A stretch of DNA of 64,000 bases from Caballeronia ptereochthonis (GCF_001545075.1 NZ_FCOB02000001.1:310001-374000), one strand, 5' to 3'; counted from the stretch's first letter, positions 19,953-31,008 are shown. Made by a program: numbers and translations. The notes: generated by a model not told the origin, from the sequence alone.

Positions 19953-22900
19953 TTAGTTTAGGCGAGCATGCAAGCCTTGTAAATCATAGACTTCCAAATC
20001 GCGCAGATAACGCAGGCCTTCGACCGCCGCGCGCGCACCCGACATGGTCGTGTAGTACGTGACCCTGTTGGCCTGCGCGCTCATGCGGATGGAACGCGAA
20101 TCGGCGATCGCCGCGCGCGTTTCGTCAACCGTCGTAAAGACGAGTGCGATCTCGCCGTTCTTGATCATGTCGACGATATGCGGACGGCCGTCCTTCACCT
20201 TGTTGACGACCTTCACCGGCACGCCCGCCGCCGCGATGGCCGCCGCCGTGCCCTTCGTCGCGACGATCGGATACCCGAGCTCGTGCAGCATGGTCGCCAC
20301 TTCGACGGCCTTCGGCTTGTCGGCGTCCATCACGGTCAGCAGTACCGTGCCCGATTCCGGCAGGCGCGAGCCCGCCGCCAGTTGCGACTTGAAGAGCGCC
20401 TCGCCGAAGGTGCGGCCCACGCCCATCACTTCGCCGGTCGAGCGCATTTCGGGCCCGAGGACCGGATCGACCGCCGGGAACTTGACGAACGGGAACACCG
20501 CTTCCTTCACGCTGAAGTACGGCGGAATCACTTCCTTCGTGACGCCTTGTGCTCCAAGCTTCTGACCGACCATCGCGCGGGCGGCGATCTTCGCGAGCGG
20601 CAGGCCCGTCGCCTTCGACACGTACGGCACCGTGCGCGATGCGCGCGGATTCACTTCCAGCACGTAGATGACGTCCTTCTTCGAGCCGTCGTCCTGCGGA
20701 ACCTGCTGGATCGCGAACTGCACGTTCATCAGGCCGACGACGTTCAAAGCCTTCGCCATCGCGGCAGTTTGCCGCTTCAGCTCGTCGACGGTTTCCTTCG
20801 ACAGCGAATACGGAGGCAGCGAGCAGGCCGAATCGCCCGAGTGCACGCCCGCCTGTTCGATGTGCTCCATCACGCCGCCGATGAACACGTCGTCACCATC
20901 GGAGATGCAGTCGACATCGCACTCGATCGCGTCGTTCAGGAAGCGGTCGAGCAGCACCGGCGAATCGTTCGACACCTTCACGGCCTCGCGCATGTAGCGC
21001 TCGAGGTCGCGCGGCTCGTGGACGATTTCCATCGCGCGGCCGCCCAGCACGTACGACGGACGCACGACCAGCGGATAGCCGATTTCCTCAGCCAGCGCGA
21101 GCGCTTCGTCTTCGGTACGCGCGGTGCGGTTCGGCGGCTGGCGCAGGTCGAGATCCTTCAGCAGCTTCTGGAAGCGCTCGCGGTCTTCCGCGGCATCGAT
21201 CATGTCCGGCGACGTGCCGATGATCGGCACGCCGTTCGCCTCGAGGTCCAGCGCGAGCTTGAGCGGCGTCTGGCCGCCGTACTGCACGATCACGCCGACG
21301 GGCTTTTCCAGATCGACGATCTCGAGCACGTCTTCCAGCGTCAGCGATTCGAAGTACAGACGATCGGACGTGTCGTAGTCGGTGGAAACCGTTTCGGGGT
21401 TGCAGTTGACCATGATGGTTTCATAGCCGTCCTCGCGCATCGCGAGCGCGGCGTGCACGCAGCAATAATCGAACTCGATGCCCTGCCCGATTCGGTTCGG
21501 GCCGCCGCCCAGCACCATGATCTTCTTTTTGTCGGTCGGATTCGCTTCGCACTCTTCCTCGTAGGTCGAGTACATGTAGGCGGTCTTCGTCGCGAATTCG
21601 GCGGCGCACGTATCGACGCGCTTGTACACGGGGCGAACCTTCAGTTCGTGGCGACGCTTGCGCACATCGGCTTGCGTGGAGCCCGTGAGCTTCGCGAGAC
21701 GGCGATCCGAGAAGCCGCTCTTCTTCAGATACAGCAGCTCGTCCTTCGTGAGGCTTTGCAGCGTGCGGCCTTCGAGCGCCTTTTCCTTCAGCACGATCTG
21801 CTCGATCTGCGCGAGGAACCACGGATCGATCGAGGTCTCTTCGAAAATCTCTTCCATCGTGAGGCCGAGACGGAACGCATCGCCGAGATACCAGATGCGG
21901 TCCGGGCCGGGCTCGCCGATCTCGCGGATGACTTCGTCGCGGCTCGTGGTCTTTTCGTCGAGACCGTCGACGCCCACTTCCAGACCGCGCAGCGCCTTCT
22001 GGAACGATTCCTGGAAGGTGCGGCCCATCGCCATGACTTCGCCGACGGACTTCATCTGCGTCGTCAGGCGCGAATCGGCTTCGCGGAATTTCTCGAACGC
22101 GAAGCGCGGCACCTTCGTCACGACGTAGTCGATCGTCGGTTCGAACGATGCCGGCGTCTGGCCGCCGGTGATTTCGTTCTTCAGTTCGTCGAGCGTGTAG
22201 CCGCATGCCAGCTTCGCCGCGACCTTCGCGATCGGGAAGCCCGTCGCCTTCGACGCCAATGCGGATGAGCGCGACACGCGCGGGTTCATCTCGATCACGA
22301 CCATGCGGCCATCGCGCGGATTGATCGCGAACTGCACGTTCGAGCCGCCCGTATCGACGCCGATCTCGCGCAGCACCGCGAGCGACGCGTTACGCAGAAC
22401 CTGATACTCCTTGTCGGTCAGCGTCTGCGCGGGCGCGACGGTGATGGAGTCGCCGGTGTGCACGCCCATCGGGTCGAGGTTCTCGATCGAGCAGACGATG
22501 ATGCAGTTGTCCTTTTTATCGCGGACGACTTCCATCTCGTACTCTTTCCAGCCGAGCAGCGATTCCTCGATCAGCAGTTCGCGCGTGGGCGAAAGATCCA
22601 GGCCGCGACGGCAGATTTCCTCGAACTCTTCCTTGTTGTACGCGATGCCGCCGCCCGAGCCGCCCAGCGTGAACGACGGGCGAATGACGGTCGGATAACC
22701 GCCGCTGCCGGTCGCCGCGGCGATTTGGGCCTGCACGGCGAGCGCTTCTTCCATCGAATGCGCGATGCCCGACTTGGCCGAGCCGAGGCCGATCTTCGTC
22801 ATCGCGTCCTTGAACTTCTGGCGGTCTTCCGCCTTGTCGATCGCTTCCGGCGACGCGCCGATCAGTTCGACGCCGTACTTCTCCAGCACGCCGTGATGGA

Positions 22901-23207
22901 AGAGATCCAGCGCGCAGTTGAGCGCGGTCTGTCCACCCATGGTCGGCAGGATCGCGTCCGGGCGCTCCTTCGCGATGATGCGCTCGACCACTTCCCACGA
23001 GATCGGCTCGATGTAGGTGACGTCCGCCGTGTTCGGGTCGGTCATGATCGTCGCCGGATTGCTGTTGACGAGGATGACCTTGTAGCCTTCCTCACGCAGC
23101 GCCTTGCATGCTTGCGCGCCCGAATAGTCGAACTCGCACGCCTGGCCGATGATGATCGGGCCCGCGCCGATGATGAGGATGCTCTTGATGTCTGTGCGCT
23201 TCGGCAT
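19953..23207 (-). CDS. carB: Carbamoyl-phosphate synthase large subunit
   Basis: 1084 aa. Makes carbamoyl phosphate from bicarbonate, ammonia (from CarA) and two ATP for arginine and pyrimidine synthesis. Two homologous halves, each with a pre-ATP-grasp segment ([18 protein letters not shown] at 13; [17 protein letters not shown] at 570) and an ATP-grasp domain ([36 protein letters not shown]), with an oligomerisation domain between and an MGS-like allosteric domain at the end. Full length, no lesions. 42 bases downstream of carA. Confidence 0.97.
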   Translation of the reverse strand: MPKRTDIKSILIIGAGPIIIGQACEFDYSGAQACKALREEGYKVILVNSNPATIMTDPNTADVTYIEPISWEVVERIIAKERPDAILPTMGGQTALNCALDLFHHGVLEKYGVELIGASPEAIDKAEDRQKFKDAMTKIGLGSAKSGIAHSMEEALAVQAQIAAATGSGGYPTVIRPSFTLGGSGGGIAYNKEEFEEICRRGLDLSPTRELLIEESLLGWKEYEMEVVRDKKDNCIIVCSIENLDPMGVHTGDSITVAPAQTLTDKEYQVLRNASLAVLREIGVDTGGSNVQFAINPRDGRMVVIEMNPRVSRSSALASKATGFPIAKVAAKLACGYTLDELKNEITGGQTPASFEPTIDYVVTKVPRFAFEKFREADSRLTTQMKSVGEVMAMGRTFQESFQKALRGLEVGVDGLDEKTTSRDEVIREIGEPGPDRIWYLGDAFRLGLTMEEIFEETSIDPWFLAQIEQIVLKEKALEGRTLQSLTKDELLYLKKSGFSDRRLAKLTGSTQADVRKRRHELKVRPVYKRVDTCAAEFATKTAYMYSTYEEECEANPTDKKKIMVLGGGPNRIGQGIEFDYCCVHAALAMREDGYETIMVNCNPETVSTDYDTSDRLYFESLTLEDVLEIVDLEKPVGVIVQYGGQTPLKLALDLEANGVPIIGTSPDMIDAAEDRERFQKLLKDLDLRQPPNRTARTEDEALALAEEIGYPLVVRPSYVLGGRAMEIVHEPRDLERYMREAVKVSNDSPVLLDRFLNDAIECDVDCISDGDDVFIGGVMEHIEQAGVHSGDSACSLPPYSLSKETVDELKRQTAAMAKALNVVGLMNVQFAIQQVPQDDGSKKDVIYVLEVNPRASRTVPYVSKATGLPLAKIAARAMVGQKLGAQGVTKEVIPPYFSVKEAVFPFVKFPAVDPVLGPEMRSTGEVMGVGRTFGEALFKSQLAAGSRLPESGTVLLTVMDADKPKAVEVATMLHELGYPIVATKGTAAAIAAAGVPVKVVNKVKDGRPHIVDMIKNGEIALVFTTVDETRAAIADSRSIRMSAQANRVTYYTTMSGARAAVEGLRYLRDLEVYDLQGLHARLN

Positions 23208-23249
23208 AACTGCTCTCGATGTATATGTGCTGTGTTCTGTTCTTTGCTT

Positions 23250-24392
23250 TCAAGCGGCGACCTTCGCCGTCTCCATCAGCTTGATGAAGCGGTCGAACAG
23301 ATACGCGATGTCGTGCGGGCCGGGCGATGCCTCGGGGTGGCCCTGGAAGCAGAACGCCGGCTTGTCCGTAAGCGCGAAGCCTTGCAGCGTGCCGTCGAAG
23401 AGCGAGACGTGCGTGACCTTCGCGTTGGCGGGCAGCGTCGAAGCGTCGACCGCGAAGCCGTGGTTTTGCGACGTGATCACCACGCGGCCGTCGTCCATGT
23501 CCTTCACCGGATGGTTCGCGCCGTGGTGGCCGGTCTTCATCTTCATGGTCTTGGCGCCGACGGCGAGGCCCATGATCTGATGGCCGAGGCAGATGCCGAA
23601 CGTCGGAATGCCGCGCTCGATGAATTCGCGCGTCGCCTCGATCGCGTAATCGCACGGTTCCGGATCGCCGGGGCCGTTCGACAGGAAGATGCCGTCCGGA
23701 TGGAGCGCGAACGCGTCGGCGGCGGTCGCTTGCGCGGGCAGCACGGTGACATGGCAGCCGCGCTCGGCGAGCATGCGCAGGATGTTGTACTTCACGCCGT
23801 AATCGAACGCGACGACGCGGAACTTCGGCGCTTCCTGCTTGCCGTAGCCGCTGCCGAGACGCCATTCGGTCTGCGACCACTCATAGGTCTTTTCGGTCGA
23901 CACGACCTTCGCGAGGTCCATGCCCGCGAGACCGGGAAACGAGCGCGCGAGACCGAGCGCCTTCGATTCGTCGTCGCTGCCGGCGAGAATGCAGCCGTTC
24001 TGCGCGCCCTTGTCGCGCAGGATGCGGGTGAGCTTGCGCGTGTCGATGCCTGCGATCGCGACGACGCCCTGCGCCTTCAGATAATCGGAGAGCGTCTGCT
24101 CGGAACGGAAGTTGGATGCGAGGACCGGCAGGTCGCGGATGATGAGACCGGCGGCATGGACTTTGGTGGCTTCGACGTCTTCGGCATTGACGCCGACATT
24201 GCCGATATGCGGATAGGTCAGCGTGACGATCTGGCGGGCGTAGCTCGGATCCGTCAGGATTTCCTGATAGCCGGTGATGGCAGTGTTGAACACCACTTCA
24301 CCGATCGTCGAACCAGGCGCGCCGATCGATTGACCACGAAAGACCGTGCCGTCGGCAAGTGCGAGAAGTGCGGGGGAAAATGACGGCAACAC
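23250..24392 (-). CDS. carA: Carbamoyl-phosphate synthase small subunit (glutamine amidotransferase)
   Basis: 380 aa. Supplies ammonia to CarB from glutamine. The class I glutaminase domain shows the nucleophile elbow [15 protein letters not shown] and the later His-x-Glu in [10 protein letters not shown]; the N-terminal domain begins [20 protein letters not shown] take the GTG at 24392 because AAGGAG lies 6 bases before it and homologues start there; a GTG seven codons further up (24413) is possible but lacks a site. Confidence 0.96.
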   Translation of the reverse strand: MLPSFSPALLALADGTVFRGQSIGAPGSTIGEVVFNTAITGYQEILTDPSYARQIVTLTYPHIGNVGVNAEDVEATKVHAAGLIIRDLPVLASNFRSEQTLSDYLKAQGVVAIAGIDTRKLTRILRDKGAQNGCILAGSDDESKALGLARSFPGLAGMDLAKVVSTEKTYEWSQTEWRLGSGYGKQEAPKFRVVAFDYGVKYNILRMLAERGCHVTVLPAQATAADAFALHPDGIFLSNGPGDPEPCDYAIEATREFIERGIPTFGICLGHQIMGLAVGAKTMKMKTGHHGANHPVKDMDDGRVVITSQNHGFAVDASTLPANAKVTHVSLFDGTLQGFALTDKPAFCFQGHPEASPGPHDIAYLFDRFIKLMETAKVAA

Positions 24393-24754
24393 GGGAAACT
24401 CCTTGGGAGACACCCTGTTACCGACCTGTCTGTCCGAAATTCAGGCTTGGCCGCCCGTCGCTCGAAGAACGCGGGTTTCCTTCGCGCAGTGACTGCGGCG
24501 GCTCGCGAGGCGCGCATCGCGATTCGGACCGGCTCGCTTGCGCAGGGCAAACGGGGTATCGAAACGGGCGATTGGCGGCGTGCGGCGCGCGCTGACTGGC
24601 GCAGCGAACGACGGTGAATGGGAGGTAGGCGCTAGGGTGCGGGTTGATATGCTCAAACCTTCGAATTATAGCTTGAAACCGACGTATTCGCCAGATTTGG
24701 GAAACTTCCGCTTGCAGCCGGCTTGCAGGCCGCTTGCGCGTTGCGCCCCTGGGT
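24393..24754 (-). other. carA leader and promoter region (362 bases, no gene)
   Basis: No credible coding frame. On the minus strand TATAAT (complement of 24665-24670) is a perfect -10 about 270 bases before carA; the -35 at 17-18 bases is poor (CTGGCG). A start there would give carA a long 5' leader, as expected if arginine/pyrimidine control acts in the leader, but I found no clear attenuator or ARG box by eye. Confidence 0.35.
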
Positions 24755-26011
24755 TCAGGAGGCGACGCGCTCCGCTTCATGATCGCGTTCGCGCTTGTGG
24801 AGCGCGCGGCTCGGCAAGAAATACCAGGCCGCGCTCGCCACCTGCAGCGCGATGAGCGTGATCCACACCGTCAGATGCGCCGTCACCGGGTAGCGGCCGC
24901 CCTCGGACGGCCACAGCGAGAGCATCGCGCCGACGCCGACCTGGAAACCGAAGATCAACAGGAAGATCACGAGCGTCAGCGTGGTGTGCGCGCGTCCGAT
25001 CTTGTGGGGCGGAAAGTATTCCGCGGCGACCGCATAGCTCAGAATGCCCGTGCCGCCGAAGATGCCGTAGGCCGCGAGCAGCACGGACGGCGGCAGCGGC
25101 ACGCGCAGCACCATCAGCACCTGTGTGGCGACGAACAGCGCCATGCCCGCTCCGCAGAACGCGTACACCGAGACGCCGCGCCGCTCCATGCCGCGCGCCG
25201 CCGCGCCGAAACCGATGCAACCGGACATCATCGCGAACCCGAGCACCGAGACGAGCGCGGCGGCGTGCGCGGGCGCGAGGCCCATCGCGTCGAGCAAATA
25301 GGGGCGAATCCAGAGCGACTGCATCGCAAAAAAGACACCCTGCGTGACGACCGAGAACGAGGCGATCTTCCAGAACACGCCGCTCTTTAGAATGTGCCAA
25401 GTGCCCTTGAACTGCGTGATGACGTCCGCGCGATGGTGGGCATCGGTTTCGGCCTTGCGCGGCGCAAGGAGGACGATCGCCGCCGCGACCGCGAGCGTGA
25501 ACACGCCCAGCCCGACGCACACCTGTCGCCAGGTCGCGACATGCAAGAGCGACGCGAGCGGCGATCCGACCGCGACGCCGCCCAGGCCGCCGACGGCCAT
25601 CGTGAATCCGTTCACGAGCGGCAGGCGCGCGAGCGCAAAATGCTGCGCCGACGCCTTGAAGGCCGCGCTCAGGCACACCGACACGCCGGCGCCGATCAGA
25701 AGCCGCCCGATCATCAGCCCGCCGAGCCCGCGCGCGGCGCCGAAGATCCAGATGCCCGCTGCCGCGAACACAAGCATGCCAGCGGTGACGCGACGCGGGC
25801 CGAAGTGATCGAGCAACACGCCCACGGGGATCTGCGCGACGGCAAAGCCGATGAAATAGAGCGAGGTCAGAAGGCCGAGATCGGCCGCGGACAAGCCGAG
25901 GTCGTGCGTGATGAGCGGCGCGAAGCCGAGGTTGACGCCGCGAAACACGTACGAGACGAAGTAACCGGCGGCGAACAGGAAAAAGACGCGGAGACGAACG
26001 GAGGACGGCAT
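24755..26011 (-). CDS. MFS transporter, substrate unknown
   Basis: 418 aa, about 12 membrane helices in two halves. The MFS loop motif is present as PVGVLLDHFGPRRVTAG (about 57-73). The opening FFLFAAGYFVSYVFRGVNLGFAPLI resembles anion/cyanate-type and NarK-like MFS members, but this is not enough to name a substrate. Lies alone between the carA leader and the mltD terminator. The C-terminal tail is charged (RALHKRERDHEAERVAS). Confidence 0.85.
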   Translation of the reverse strand: MPSSVRLRVFFLFAAGYFVSYVFRGVNLGFAPLITHDLGLSAADLGLLTSLYFIGFAVAQIPVGVLLDHFGPRRVTAGMLVFAAAGIWIFGAARGLGGLMIGRLLIGAGVSVCLSAAFKASAQHFALARLPLVNGFTMAVGGLGGVAVGSPLASLLHVATWRQVCVGLGVFTLAVAAAIVLLAPRKAETDAHHRADVITQFKGTWHILKSGVFWKIASFSVVTQGVFFAMQSLWIRPYLLDAMGLAPAHAAALVSVLGFAMMSGCIGFGAAARGMERRGVSVYAFCGAGMALFVATQVLMVLRVPLPPSVLLAAYGIFGGTGILSYAVAAEYFPPHKIGRAHTTLTLVIFLLIFGFQVGVGAMLSLWPSEGGRYPVTAHLTVWITLIALQVASAAWYFLPSRALHKRERDHEAERVAS

Positions 26012-26066
26012 GCGAGACGGGCGATTCTTCGATTCTTCTGGAATGCCAGTGTAACGGGGCCGCCAA

Positions 26067-26096
26067 ATGAAAACGCCGTCACCTTGGTGACGGCGT
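26067..26096 (-). terminator. Terminator after mltD
   Basis: ACGCCGTCACC (26073-26083), loop TT, GGTGACGGCGT (26086-26096): a perfect 11-bp stem followed on the minus strand by TTTCATTT. It lies about 30 bases beyond the mltD stop. Confidence 0.8.
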
Positions 26097-26125
26097 GGGA
26101 TAGCGTTTCGGCGAACGCCCTTGCC

Positions 26126-27781
26126 TTACTTCTTCTTGCCGCTCTTCGTGCTGGCGGCCGGCTTCGCGGTCTTCGTCGCGGCGGCGGGCCTGGTGGCGTG
26201 CGACGCCGTCGACGCCGACACCTTCGTCACTTTTGCCGGCGCACGTGCGGGCGCCTTGCCGCCGCGCGACGACTTCGTCTCCGGCACGCGCGTGCCGATC
26301 TTCGACACGCCGCCCGACGAACGGCTCGACGCCGCCACCGTCTCCACGCGCACCGGACCCGGCTCGGCGGGCACCGGACGACCGTACGGCACATGCAGGA
26401 CGACCACCTGTCCCGGCATGACCAGGTCGCCGCGCGTGCGGTTCCAGGCGCGCACCTGCGCCGCCGAAACGTTATAACGGTCCGCCAGCGTCGTGATCGC
26501 TTGCTTGCGGCGCACGCGGATCACCAGCCTGCGCGTATCGGGCACGTCTCGCTCGACGGCGAGCATCGCGTTTTCGGCGACGTCCGCGCTGATGTCTTCG
26601 TCGTCGTCATCCGTGCGCGGCACGACGATCGTCGAGCCGGGCTTCAGGCGCATGCCCGCGGGGATGCGGTTGACGGACATCAGCGTGTCCGCGTCGACGC
26701 CGATCTTCTCCGCGATCGCCGCCGGGCGCGCGCGCTCGGTCACGGTATAGGTGGTCCAGGACGAGAGCGCGCCCGTGTACGACGACAGATTGCGCTGGAA
26801 CGAAGCCGCATTGTCGAACGGCAGCAGGATCTGCGGATTGGTCGCGCCGAGAATCACCGGTTTCGAGAACGAGGGGTTGAGCGAGCGGAACTCCTCCACG
26901 CTCATGCCGGCGAGCTTCGCGGCCATCGTCACGTCGATGTCGCGCGCGGTCGTGACCGTCACGAAATACGGGTGGTTCGGAATGTCCGGCAGCGTGAGCC
27001 CGTACATCTGCGGATTGCTGACGATGTTCTTCACCGCCTGCAGCTTCGGCACGTAGTTGCGCGTCTCGTTGGGCATGCGCAGGCTTTCGTAGTCGGTCGG
27101 CAGGCCCGCCGCTTCGTTGCGCGCGATCGCGCGCTGCACGTTGCCCTCGCCCCAGTTGTATGCGGCGAGCGCGAGATGCCAGTCGCCGAACATGTCGTGC
27201 AGGCGCGAGAGATAGTCGAGCGCGGCGCTCGTGGACGCGAGCACGTCGCGGCGCTCGTCCTGCCACATGTTCTGCTTGAGGTTGTAGTCGCGGCCGGTGC
27301 CCGGCACGAACTGCCACATGCCCGCGGCCTTCGCCACGGACAGCGCCTGCGGGTTGAACGCCGACTCGATGAACGGCAGGAGCGCCAGTTCCGTCGGCAT
27401 GTGGCGCTGCTCCAGCTCCTCGACGATGTGATACAGGTACTTCTGCGAACGCGTCGTCATGCGCTCGACGTAATCCGGGCGCTGCGCATACCAGTTGACC
27501 TGCATGTCGACGAGATCGCTTTGCAGATCCGGAATCTGGAAGCCACCGCGAATGCGGCTCCAGAGATCGGCCGAACCCGCCAGCGAAGTGACGGGCGTCT
27601 TGTCGACGTCGATGGTTTCCTTGGCTGCTGCAGTGCGGCGAATCGTGTCGGCGACCTGTTGCTGCTTTTGCTGCGAGGCGGTGGAAGTAGCTGAAGCTGA
27701 AAGAGGATCGGACGCTGTCGGCCCTTGGCTCGCACAAGCGGCGAGCATCAGGACGGACAGCGCGCTAAGAATTAGTCGCAT
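26126..27781 (-). CDS. mltD: Membrane-bound lytic murein transglycosylase D with LysM repeats
   Basis: 551 aa outer-membrane lipoprotein that cleaves peptidoglycan glycan strands to 1,6-anhydro ends. Signal peptide with lipobox LMLAAC (Cys about 17), a DUF-type N-terminal region, then the SLT domain with catalytic Glu in LPFIESAFNPQALS and AAGMWQFVPGTGRDY. Two or more LysM peptidoglycan-binding repeats follow (about 330-375, 385-430, 450-495). The C-terminus is an Ala/Lys/Thr-rich low-complexity tail ending SGKKK, not part of the enzyme. Start at MRLILSAL (27781) because it gives the lipoprotein signal; the longer frame does not. Confidence 0.93.
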   Translation of the reverse strand: MRLILSALSVLMLAACASQGPTASDPLSASATSTASQQKQQQVADTIRRTAAAKETIDVDKTPVTSLAGSADLWSRIRGGFQIPDLQSDLVDMQVNWYAQRPDYVERMTTRSQKYLYHIVEELEQRHMPTELALLPFIESAFNPQALSVAKAAGMWQFVPGTGRDYNLKQNMWQDERRDVLASTSAALDYLSRLHDMFGDWHLALAAYNWGEGNVQRAIARNEAAGLPTDYESLRMPNETRNYVPKLQAVKNIVSNPQMYGLTLPDIPNHPYFVTVTTARDIDVTMAAKLAGMSVEEFRSLNPSFSKPVILGATNPQILLPFDNAASFQRNLSSYTGALSSWTTYTVTERARPAAIAEKIGVDADTLMSVNRIPAGMRLKPGSTIVVPRTDDDDEDISADVAENAMLAVERDVPDTRRLVIRVRRKQAITTLADRYNVSAAQVRAWNRTRGDLVMPGQVVVLHVPYGRPVPAEPGPVRVETVAASSRSSGGVSKIGTRVPETKSSRGGKAPARAPAKVTKVSASTASHATRPAAATKTAKPAASTKSGKKK

Positions 27782-27943
27782 GGAACGTCTCGGCTTCCAA
27801 AAGATAATGCTTGGAAATTTGCAGCCGATGGTACGGAACCGCACTTAAGACGTCAATAAGAATGCACGCAAAACCCCTGCAAAATCCGTCATCTAACAGC
27901 GTTTCCAACGTTTCGGATTAAGTTGACCACAAAAAGGCTCGGG

Positions 27944-28777
27944 TCAGCGGAACTTATCCTTCCAACCTCGCATCATTCGGAACGCTTCCAGCCGGTCCGA
28001 AACCGGCGTGCCGAACTGCGAAGAAAGCACCGCCTGGATCGCCGGGACATGCGCGCGCAGGAACGGATTCACCGCTTTCTCGTGGCCGATGCTTGTCGGC
28101 AAGGTCGGCTTGCCGGCGGCGCGCAGCGCCTGCGCGTCGTCGTTCCAGCGCATGAGCGCGTCGTTGTCCGGCTCGCATGCCCGCGCGAAACGGATGTTCG
28201 AGAGCGTGTATTCGTGCGCGCAGTGAACCTGCGTATTCTCGGGCAGCGCCGCGAGCGCGTCGAGCGAACTGAGCATCTGCTGCGCCGTGCCTTCGAAGAG
28301 ACGCCCGCAGCCGCTCGCAAACAGCGTATCGCCGCAGAAGAGATGCGGCGTGCCCTGCTGGTCGGCCGCCTGAAAGTACGCGATATGGCCGGCCGTATGG
28401 CCAGGCACGTCGATCACCGAGAGTTCCATCGCCGGGTGTTCGATGCGCACCGTATCGCCGCCCGAGAGGCGCTCGGTCAGATGCTCGATCCGCTCGCCGG
28501 CAGGGCCGTAGACGGGAATCCCGCCCTCTGCCTTTCGGCTATCGAGCAGCGCTTTCACGCCGCCGACATGGTCCTGATGATGGTGCGTGAGTAAAATAGC
28601 GGTCAGCCGCCAACCGCGCCTGGCGAGGTAGGCTTCGACTGGCGCGGCGTCGCCCGGGTCGATCACGACCGCATCGCGCGAGTCCGATACGAGCCAGATG
28701 TAGTTGTCCTCGAACGCCGGAACCGGCACGTATTCGAGCGCATCCCGAGCAGGCGAATTCTTGGTAAGCGAATCCAT
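27944..28777 (-). CDS. gloB: Hydroxyacylglutathione hydrolase (glyoxalase II)
   Basis: 277 aa (280 if started at the ATG at 28786). Hydrolyses S-lactoylglutathione in methylglyoxal detoxification. Metallo-beta-lactamase fold with the metal motif LTHHHQDH (THxHxDH), the following metal ligands in VPGHTAGHIAYF and FCGDTLF, and the substrate-binding C-terminal region VHCAHEYTLSNIRFA and RWNDDAQALRAAGKPTLPT. Back-to-back with the methyltransferase gene, with fewer than 30 bases between their starts. Confidence 0.94.
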   Translation of the reverse strand: MDSLTKNSPARDALEYVPVPAFEDNYIWLVSDSRDAVVIDPGDAAPVEAYLARRGWRLTAILLTHHHQDHVGGVKALLDSRKAEGGIPVYGPAGERIEHLTERLSGGDTVRIEHPAMELSVIDVPGHTAGHIAYFQAADQQGTPHLFCGDTLFASGCGRLFEGTAQQMLSSLDALAALPENTQVHCAHEYTLSNIRFARACEPDNDALMRWNDDAQALRAAGKPTLPTSIGHEKAVNPFLRAHVPAIQAVLSSQFGTPVSDRLEAFRMMRGWKDKFR

Positions 28778-28804
28778 GGCGATCATCTATGCGGCAACCC
28801 GAAC

Positions 28805-29638
28805 ATGTCTGACCGAGCGATTATAGACTGGCCCACCTGGACGAGCTCAGCGCCCGGACGCTACGTGCTCGACTGGGAGCAGGCGCAGCTCGATCACGTG
28901 GTGTCCGACATCTTCGGCTACCACGCGCTTCAGCTCGGCATGCCGCAGCTCGACGCGTTGCGGGAGAACCGCATGACCGGCCGCGCGCTCGTGCTCGACG
29001 CGGAAAGCGCATCGAGCGCGCCCTACACGCCGCCGCGCGCGACCACGCCGGGCGTGAGCGCGCTGCCCGCCGCGAGCGCGCCGGACGGCCGCAGCACCGT
29101 GTGGTGCGACCTGCTCGACCTGCCGTTCGAAGCGCAGAGCGTCGATCTGCTCGTGCTGCCGCACACGCTGGAATTCTCGCCCGACCCGCACCGCCTTCTG
29201 CGCGAAGCCGAGCGCGTGCTGGTGCCCGAGGGCCAGCTGATCATCCTCGGCTTCAATTCGCTGAGCCTGTGGGGCGCGCGGCAATCGCTCGGCAAGGTGG
29301 CGGGACGGCCGTTCGTGCCGTCGGCGCATGAGATGATCGCGTTCACGCGCATCAAGGACTGGATCAAGCTGCTCGGCTTCGATCTTGAACGCGGGCGCTT
29401 CGGCTGCTATCGTCCGCCGCTCGTCACGGAAAAATGGCTGCAACGCTACCGATTCATGGAAGCCGCCGGCGACCGCTGGTGGCCCATCTTCGGCGCGGCG
29501 TACATGATCACCGCGGTGAAGCGCGTGCGCGGCATGCGCCTCATCGGTCCGCGCAAGCTGAAAAAAACCGCGCTCGCGCCCGGCCTCGCGCCGGTCGCCG
29601 CTCCGCACACGCGCAACGAGACTCGCAACGAGCATTGA
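28805..29638 (+). CDS. SAM-dependent methyltransferase of unknown substrate
   Basis: 277 aa. A class I methyltransferase-like core spans about 95-165 ([31 protein letters not shown] split over two strands), the pattern of Methyltransf_11 proteins. The classical glycine-rich SAM motif is not obvious; the N-terminus ([22 protein letters not shown]) is a family-specific extension. Its TGA shares one base with the rnhA start (TGATG), so the two are translated together. Position beside gloB and rnhA is common in Burkholderiales, but the role is not established. Confidence 0.75.
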   Translation: MSDRAIIDWPTWTSSAPGRYVLDWEQAQLDHVVSDIFGYHALQLGMPQLDALRENRMTGRALVLDAESASSAPYTPPRATTPGVSALPAASAPDGRSTVWCDLLDLPFEAQSVDLLVLPHTLEFSPDPHRLLREAERVLVPEGQLIILGFNSLSLWGARQSLGKVAGRPFVPSAHEMIAFTRIKDWIKLLGFDLERGRFGCYRPPLVTEKWLQRYRFMEAAGDRWWPIFGAAYMITAVKRVRGMRLIGPRKLKKTALAPGLAPVAAPHTRNETRNEH

Positions 29639-30099
29639 TGACTCAAGAATCCGCATCGAACAAGATAATCGACATCTACACGGACGGCGCCTGCAAAGGC
29701 AATCCCGGCCCCGGCGGCTGGGGCGCCCTGCTCCGTTTCGGCTCGCTGGAAAAGGAGCTGTTCGGCGGGGAAGCCGCGACCACGAACAACCGCATGGAAC
29801 TGATGGCGGTGATTTCCGCGCTCGAGGCCCTGAAACGGCCGTGCCACGCCGTGATCCACACCGATTCGCAATACGTGCAGAAAGGCATCAGCGAATGGAT
29901 TCACGGCTGGAAGAAGAAGAACTGGATGACGGCCGCGAAGACGCCCGTCAAGAACGCCGACCTCTGGAAGCGGCTCGACGATCTCGTATCGCGCCACCAG
30001 ATCGAATGGCGCTGGGTCAAGGGCCATGCCGGCCACCCCGAAAACGAACGCGCCGACGCGCTCGCCAATCGCGGCGTGACCTCGCTCGCCGATAGTTGA
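29638..30099 (+). CDS. rnhA: Ribonuclease HI
   Basis: 153 aa. Degrades RNA in RNA-DNA hybrids. Motifs carry the D-E-D-D active site: [18 protein letters not shown] (first Asp), [16 protein letters not shown] (Glu), [14 protein letters not shown] (second Asp) and [15 protein letters not shown] (last Asp). The basic handle region WKKKNWMT is present. Starts on the stop of the preceding methyltransferase; dnaQ follows 27 bases later. Confidence 0.96.
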   Translation: MTQESASNKIIDIYTDGACKGNPGPGGWGALLRFGSLEKELFGGEAATTNNRMELMAVISALEALKRPCHAVIHTDSQYVQKGISEWIHGWKKKNWMTAAKTPVKNADLWKRLDDLVSRHQIEWRWVKGHAGHPENERADALANRGVTSLADS

Positions 30100-30126
30100 A
30101 TTGCAAAACCCGACGACAGACATGAC

Positions 30127-30864
30127 ATGCGCCAACTGATACTGGACACGGAAACCACCGGCCTGAACGCCAAGACGGGCGACCGGATCATCGAAATCGG
30201 CTGCGTCGAGCTGATCAACCGCCGGCTCACCGGCAACAACCTGCACATCTACGTGAACCCGGAGCGCGACAGCGATCCCGGCGCGCTGGCGGTGCACGGC
30301 CTCACCACCGAATTCCTGAGCGACAAGCCCAAGTTCGCGGAGATTGCCGCGCAACTGCGCGACTTCATCACGGATGCGGAGCTGATCATCCATAACGCGT
30401 CCTTCGACGTCGGCTTCCTCGACATGGAGTTCGCGCTGCTCGGCATGCCGAAAGTGTCGGAGCTGTGCGCCGGCGTGATCGACTCGCTCGCGCAGGCCAA
30501 GCAGATGTTCCCCGGCAAGCGCAATTCGCTTGACGCGCTGTGCGACCGCTTCGGCATCAGCAACGCGCATCGCACGCTGCACGGCGCGCTGCTCGACTCG
30601 GAGCTGCTCGCGGAGGTCTATCTCGCGATGACGCGCGGCCAGGAAAGCCTGGTCATCGACATGTTGGGCGATCAGCCCGTCGAAGGCGCGGCGGCCGCGC
30701 CGCGCATCGCCTTCGACGATCTCGACCTGCTGGTGATCTCAGCCAGCGCGGACGAGCTGTCGGCGCACGACGCGGTGCTCAACGAGCTCGACAAGGCGAT
30801 GAAAGGCGCGAGCGTGTGGCGCACGGAGCCGGCGCCTGCCGAGGGCGATGCCGTCGCTGCGTAA
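30127..30864 (+). CDS. dnaQ: DNA polymerase III epsilon subunit (3'-5' proofreading exonuclease)
   Basis: 245 aa. DEDDh exonuclease: Exo I LILDTETTGLNAKTGDRIIE (D and E), Exo II IHNASFDVGFLDMEF (D), Exo III HRTLHGALLDSELLAEVY (H and D). The C-terminal about 60 residues would bind the polymerase alpha subunit. The rnhA-dnaQ order is conserved in proteobacteria. The tRNA-Val promoter begins about 27 bases after its stop. Confidence 0.95.
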   Translation: MRQLILDTETTGLNAKTGDRIIEIGCVELINRRLTGNNLHIYVNPERDSDPGALAVHGLTTEFLSDKPKFAEIAAQLRDFITDAELIIHNASFDVGFLDMEFALLGMPKVSELCAGVIDSLAQAKQMFPGKRNSLDALCDRFGISNAHRTLHGALLDSELLAEVYLAMTRGQESLVIDMLGDQPVEGAAAAPRIAFDDLDLLVISASADELSAHDAVLNELDKAMKGASVWRTEPAPAEGDAVAA

Positions 30865-30891
30865 TTTTTTCGAATTTGCTTAAAGAAGCCC

Positions 30892-30920
30892 TTTACGAAA
30901 CGCGAAACGCCTGACATAAT
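30892..30920 (+). promoter_or_regulatory. Promoter of tRNA-Val
   Basis: TTTACG (30892-30897), a 17-base spacer, and CATAAT (30915-30920). The tRNA begins 14 bases later. The bases from the -10 onward (CATAATCTCGTTTCTCT) are shared exactly with the tRNA-Gly promoter at 41760. Confidence 0.75.
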
Positions 30921-30933
30921 CTCGTTTCTCTTC

Positions 30934-31008
30934 GGGTGGTTAGCTCAGCGGTAGAGCACTGCCTTCACACGGCAGGGGTCACTGGTTCGATCCCAGTACT
31001 ACCCACCA
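30934..31008 (+). tRNA. tRNA-Val (anticodon CAC)
   Basis: A full cloverleaf folds: acceptor GGGTGGT with ACTACCC, anticodon stem CTGCC/GGCAG around loop TTCACAC (anticodon CAC, reads GUG), T arm ACTGG-TTCGATC-CCAGT. CCA is encoded (31006-31008). Confidence 0.95.

Noticed and set aside
20178..24383. Very long plus-strand frames opposite carB and carA
   Set aside because: Same cause: G/C third positions of carAB keep the opposite frame open. Composition is typical of shadows.
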